64,000 nucleotides of DNA, from the NCBI GenBank assembly GCA_037190845.1, contig JBBCJI010000001.1:1-64000 (forward strand). The letters are read 5' to 3'. The position numbers and the translations under genes are program-made. The DNA is from JBEBVQ01 sp037190845. Lineage in GTDB: Bacteria; Bacteroidota; Bacteroidia; Chitinophagales; Chitinophagaceae. Below the pieces are notes generated by a model. The model was not told the origin of the DNA and made no database searches. It saw only the letters and a list, made by a program, of their open reading frames with translations. Of the stretch, positions 61,121-64,000 are shown in pieces. Within the stretch, counting starts at the first letter, position 1. Every line of letters starts with the position of its first letter.

Positions 61121-61201
61121 AATTTGAGAATTTGAAAATTTGAGAGTTTGAACATGTTCGCATATTGCCAATTGGTATCGTGTATTCTCAAATGTTCAAT
61201 T
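61121..61201. repeat. Family B inverted repeat (8-base words), copy 5
   Basis: AATTTGAG/AATTTGAA words (61121-61156) and a short complement (TTCTCAAATGTTCAATT, 61185-61201). It lies inside the haem operon between hmuS and the DUF6686 gene. Confidence 0.75.
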
Positions 61202-61212
61202 GCCTCGTTACA

Positions 61213-62253
61213 TTAATTAACATTCACATTGCTGACAGATTGTACCAGCTCACGCCAGCTTTCAAGCTCCGGAATGCCGGGTTTACGTTTGCCAAAAAAC
61301 TGTACGATCAATTCACCCTGTTCGTTAAAAACTTCAAGGGCGGTGACGATGCCATCAACAGATGGCTTTTTGACAATGTAGGATGAGGTGATGCTGGCTT
61401 CTTTGAGGTGCAGGTTAAATTCCGGGTCCAGCACGTTATACCAGGGTCCTGTCGCCAGCAATTTTGTTACTGTTCCTGTATGTATTTGGATACACCCCCT
61501 GTTGCCAACAAAGACCATAATGGGTACCTGGCGGGATGCTGCTTCATCCAATACCCTCCTTGCTGCTTCATTGTCGACCTGTTGCACGAAACCTTCCGGG
61601 GCGAGGCGTAATGCTTGTGTGCGGGAGAGTTTATATTTACGTGTTAATCCGAAGAAGTCATGTGTGTCTTTGATCCCTTTCCATCCTTCCTGAAATGCTG
61701 CGGTATCTATTTCGCTGTCGGGCAGTTCTGCCGGGTTGGGTGGATAAGCTTCAGTTTGTAATTCTACAGACTGATCTTCTGCTTTGTATTTAGCTATGAT
61801 AGCGTCATACGCCTGCAGGTTACTTTTCCCTTCTACCATGTATATTTTATGTACTGCGGTTCCGCTTTTGTCGAAAAACTGAAAGCTTTTGCGATCACCT
61901 TCCTGTACGGCAAATCCGAAATGCCAGTGCATCATAAACAAACGGAGGTCAATATCAGGATCCAGCACCAGACCGACATGGCCTTCAAAACTGGCATTGT
62001 TGTAGACTCCTTTACGTTCGTGTACTACATCGTCATTGCGTGTGAGCGCCATGACATAGCCAATGGTATGGATCTCTTTTATTAACTCTTTAAAGTCTCC
62101 TGATAAGCGGATTGCTGTTGTACCTGTATTAAGTGCAACAAGCTGTGCCTCGCTTGTCTGAAGTGAATTCGCGATTTCGCGGATACGGGTACGCGGGTTT
62201 TCTGCTTTTATCTTTTCGTATTGATCTTTAAGATGTTGGATGGTGTCTGTCAT
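61213..62253 (-). CDS. hmuS: HmuS/ChuS-like haem-degrading factor
   Basis: 346 residues in two related halves, as in HemS/ChuS. NDDVVHERKGVYNN, WHFGFAVQEGDRKSFQFFDKSG and IQIHTGTVTKLLATGPWYNVLDP are family motifs. Known role: cytoplasmic haem binding and, in several members, ring opening to release iron. It lies six bases after the hmuV start region's partner gene, on the same transcript. Confidence 0.92.
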   Translation of the reverse strand: MTDTIQHLKDQYEKIKAENPRTRIREIANSLQTSEAQLVALNTGTTAIRLSGDFKELIKEIHTIGYVMALTRNDDVVHERKGVYNNASFEGHVGLVLDPDIDLRLFMMHWHFGFAVQEGDRKSFQFFDKSGTAVHKIYMVEGKSNLQAYDAIIAKYKAEDQSVELQTEAYPPNPAELPDSEIDTAAFQEGWKGIKDTHDFFGLTRKYKLSRTQALRLAPEGFVQQVDNEAARRVLDEAASRQVPIMVFVGNRGCIQIHTGTVTKLLATGPWYNVLDPEFNLHLKEASITSSYIVKKPSVDGIVTALEVFNEQGELIVQFFGKRKPGIPELESWRELVQSVSNVNVN

Positions 62254-62259
62254 TCTCTT

Positions 62260-63063
62260 TTATTTGGGCTGCAACATCTGTTTTGTTACAGCGGGTAAAA
62301 TTATAGGATATTCGAAAGATTCGGGATAGTGTATCGTCATGGGAAAGTCATAAGAATGGGAGAGGTTTTCTTCATTCAAGACTTCCGTAGGTATGCCCAG
62401 TGCCTGTACTACACCTTTTCGCAGAAGTAATACCTTGTCTGCATACTGCAGGGCGAGGTTCAGATCGTGCAGGATGGCGACGACACAATTTCCTCTGCCG
62501 GCAAAGTCCTTGGCCATAACCAGTGCGTTGTGCTGATGGTTGATATCCAGATTATTACCTGGCTCGTCCATCAGCAGGTAGCGTGTTTTTTTGTCTGTCT
62601 GCCATATCTGTGCAAATACGCGGGCCAGGTGTACACGTTGCTGCTCTCCGCCTGATAGTTCGAGGTAGCTTCTGTCTGCCAGCATTTCAACTCCGGCTTG
62701 TACTAATGCTGCCTGTACGATTTCGAGATCTTGTTCTGCCGGGGTGTTTTTGAAATGAGGATAACGCCCCATAAGCACTACTTCCCGGACACTGAAGGGG
62801 AGCGTAAGAATGGTTTGTTGTTGTAATACTGATGAGCACTGTGCCAGTTCTTTATGACTCCATGATGCCAGCGGCCGGTTGCCGATTGAAACATTGCCTG
62901 CTTCCGGTTTGAGATCTCCCCGTGCGATCTTCAGGAGTGTAGATTTACCTGCGCCGTTGGCGCCCAGTATCGCTAACATTTCTCCCGGCTGCACCGTGCA
63001 GGATACCCGGTCTAAGATCGGTTTGTTGCCTATTGAGTATGATATGTCGTTTAATACAATCAT
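62260..63063 (-). CDS. hmuV: Haem ABC transporter ATPase HmuV
   Basis: 267 residues. Walker A GANGAGKST (residues 35-43), signature LSGGEQQR, Walker B LLMDEPGNNLD and the switch His in LHDLNLAL. Length and neighbours fit HmuV, the ATPase for haem import across the inner membrane. Its start overlaps the permease stop as TAATG. Confidence 0.93.
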   Translation of the reverse strand: MIVLNDISYSIGNKPILDRVSCTVQPGEMLAILGANGAGKSTLLKIARGDLKPEAGNVSIGNRPLASWSHKELAQCSSVLQQQTILTLPFSVREVVLMGRYPHFKNTPAEQDLEIVQAALVQAGVEMLADRSYLELSGGEQQRVHLARVFAQIWQTDKKTRYLLMDEPGNNLDINHQHNALVMAKDFAGRGNCVVAILHDLNLALQYADKVLLLRKGVVQALGIPTEVLNEENLSHSYDFPMTIHYPESFEYPIILPAVTKQMLQPK

Positions 63064-64000
63064 TAAAGCAGCCGGGATGTTTTACGTTGTTTGATCAGGA
63101 TATACAGGAAGAACGGTGCACCCACCATTGCGGTAATGATACCTATAGGTATTTCGGAAGGGGCAAATGCAGTGCGGGATACGAGATCTGCACTCACCAG
63201 GAGTAGCGCGCCTGTCAGTGCAGACAGTGGCAGCAGGTAGCGGTGGTCAGGACCGATCATCTTTCGTACGATGTGCGGGATCACCAGTCCGACAAAGCCT
63301 ATGATGCCGGCCACAGCCACGGATGCTCCTACACAAAGAGCTGTAAGTATAATGATAATGCGTTTGGCCTGTTCAATGTTAATACCCAGGTGTATGGCTG
63401 TATTTTCGCCGAGCGCCAGGGCATTGAGCGATTTGGAAAGCCGGGGTAATATGATGACAGGGATAAGTGTAAATGGTAATAAGGCAGTAACATTGGTCCA
63501 CGTGGTCCCTCCCAGGCTGCCAAGTGTCCAGAAGGTGATGCTGCGGAGTTGCGCATCATTCGCATTATATGTAAATATGCCGGTAATGGCTCCTGCCAAT
63601 GCATTGATGGCGATCCCGGCGAGCAGCATGGTGGTAATGACTACTTTCCCATTAACATTTGACAGACGGTACACAATAATCATTGTTGCAAATGCACCCA
63701 TAAATGTGATGGCAGACAGTGAATATAAACTGGTCATACCACTGACTCCGGGAAACAGACGTGCACCGAGGACAATGCTCATCACTGCTGTCATGGAGGC
63801 ACCAGACGATATGCCGATCAGGCCGGGGTCGGCCAGGGGATTCCGGAACAAACCCTGCATGGACGCGCCGGATATGGCCAGTGCAGATCCGATCAGGATG
63901 GCCGAAAAGACGCGGGGTAACCGGATATGCCAGAGGACATTTTCCTGCTGGGTAGTAAAAGTACCATTGCTGCTGATCCCCATTCTTTTAGCAAGTATAC
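63063..64000 (-). CDS. hmuU: Haem ABC transporter permease HmuU (FecCD family), N-terminus cut by the window edge
   Basis: At least 312 residues are visible; the frame stays open through the right edge, and the first membrane helix of the family is missing, so the ATG at 63983 is internal. HIRLPRVFSAILIGSALAISGASMQGLFRNPLADPGLIGISSGA is spread over residues typical for FecCD. About nine helices remain. With HmuV it forms the inner membrane haem importer. hmuT and the operon promoter should lie to the right. Confidence 0.92.
   Translation of the reverse strand, partial: ILAKRMGISSNGTFTTQQENVLWHIRLPRVFSAILIGSALAISGASMQGLFRNPLADPGLIGISSGASMTAVMSIVLGARLFPGVSGMTSLYSLSAITFMGAFATMIIVYRLSNVNGKVVITTMLLAGIAINALAGAITGIFTYNANDAQLRSITFWTLGSLGGTTWTNVTALLPFTLIPVIILPRLSKSLNALALGENTAIHLGINIEQAKRIIIILTALCVGASVAVAGIIGFVGLVIPHIVRKMIGPDHRYLLPLSALTGALLLVSADLVSRTAFAPSEIPIGIITAMVGAPFFLYILIKQRKTSRLL

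Noticed and set aside
1..64000. Prophage, plasmid or integrative element
   Set aside because: No integrase, transposase, relaxase or phage structural gene is seen; neighbouring genes are core functions in usual Bacteroidota order.

Overview
The window is a 64-kb piece of chromosome from a Bacteroidota bacterium, most likely of the family Chitinophagaceae (Chitinophaga-like). The evidence is: secretion by the type IX system (two cargo C-terminal domains plus PorT and SprE/PorW homologues), a bacillithiol gene (bshC), paired ompH genes after bamA, a DUF3822 gene next to rsmD, DUF6029 and DUF6686 proteins, and promoters of the Bacteroidota type (TTTG, about 19 bases, TAnnTTTG). Gene density is high. 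I see no rRNA, tRNA, CRISPR array, transposase or prophage, so most of the window is ordinary core genome.

Layout. 1-8.6 kb: end of a type B T9SS cargo gene, lepA, a sensor kinase/response regulator pair, maf-UbiA-pyrE, a divergent NUDIX gene and a DUF1232 gene. 8.6-12.1 kb: a membrane protein, then the coaD-rsmD-DUF3822 cluster. 12.1-14.8 kb: a large secreted FG-GAP/ASPIC protein with a possible decayed cargo tail in front. 14.8-18.2 kb: a LexA-like XRE/S24 regulator, a divergent Y-family DNA polymerase and an SplB/PA0069-type radical SAM protein. 18.3-24.5 kb: sucA, a sirtuin, a beta-barrel protein, bshC. 24.6-28.8 kb: radC, a Gfo/Idh/MocA oxidoreductase, a lipoprotein, a WcaJ-type glycosyl-1-phosphate transferase. 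29-37.7 kb, minus strand: a SprE/PorW-like protein, a small coiled-coil protein, then uppS-bamA-ompH-ompH. 37.9-44.7 kb: GNAT, rluD, tatA, lytic transglycosylase, rpsT, exported superoxide dismutase, ABC exporter. 44.7-53 kb: nadB, DUF6029/TlpA pair, phosphoesterase, FMN reductase, porT, ubiE/menG, engB. 53-57.7 kb: dnaE and a head-GIN lipoprotein. 57.7-64 kb: a haem-uptake operon hmuU-hmuV-hmuS-DUF6686-hmuR-hmuY, cut by the right edge.

Two things stand out. First, the S24 regulator/Y-polymerase/radical SAM block looks like a self-regulated DNA-damage module. A perfect 6-6-6 inverted repeat lies in the divergent promoter region, overlapping the candidate -7 box of the repressor and the expected start of the polymerase transcript. 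Both the polymerase and the radical SAM protein carry a QxSLF motif of the sliding-clamp-binding type. Second, gene 3' ends are marked by several families of intergenic inverted repeats. Three of these families are built from tandem words of about 7, 8 and 9 bases and recur at 13 gene ends; other families are GC-rich palindromes. Several overlap stop codons, and one supplies the last residues of a NUDIX protein.

Start codons were chosen from family start patterns, signal peptides and promoter position, because Shine-Dalgarno sites are weak in this phylum. All family assignments come from reading motifs and overall pattern, not from database searches.
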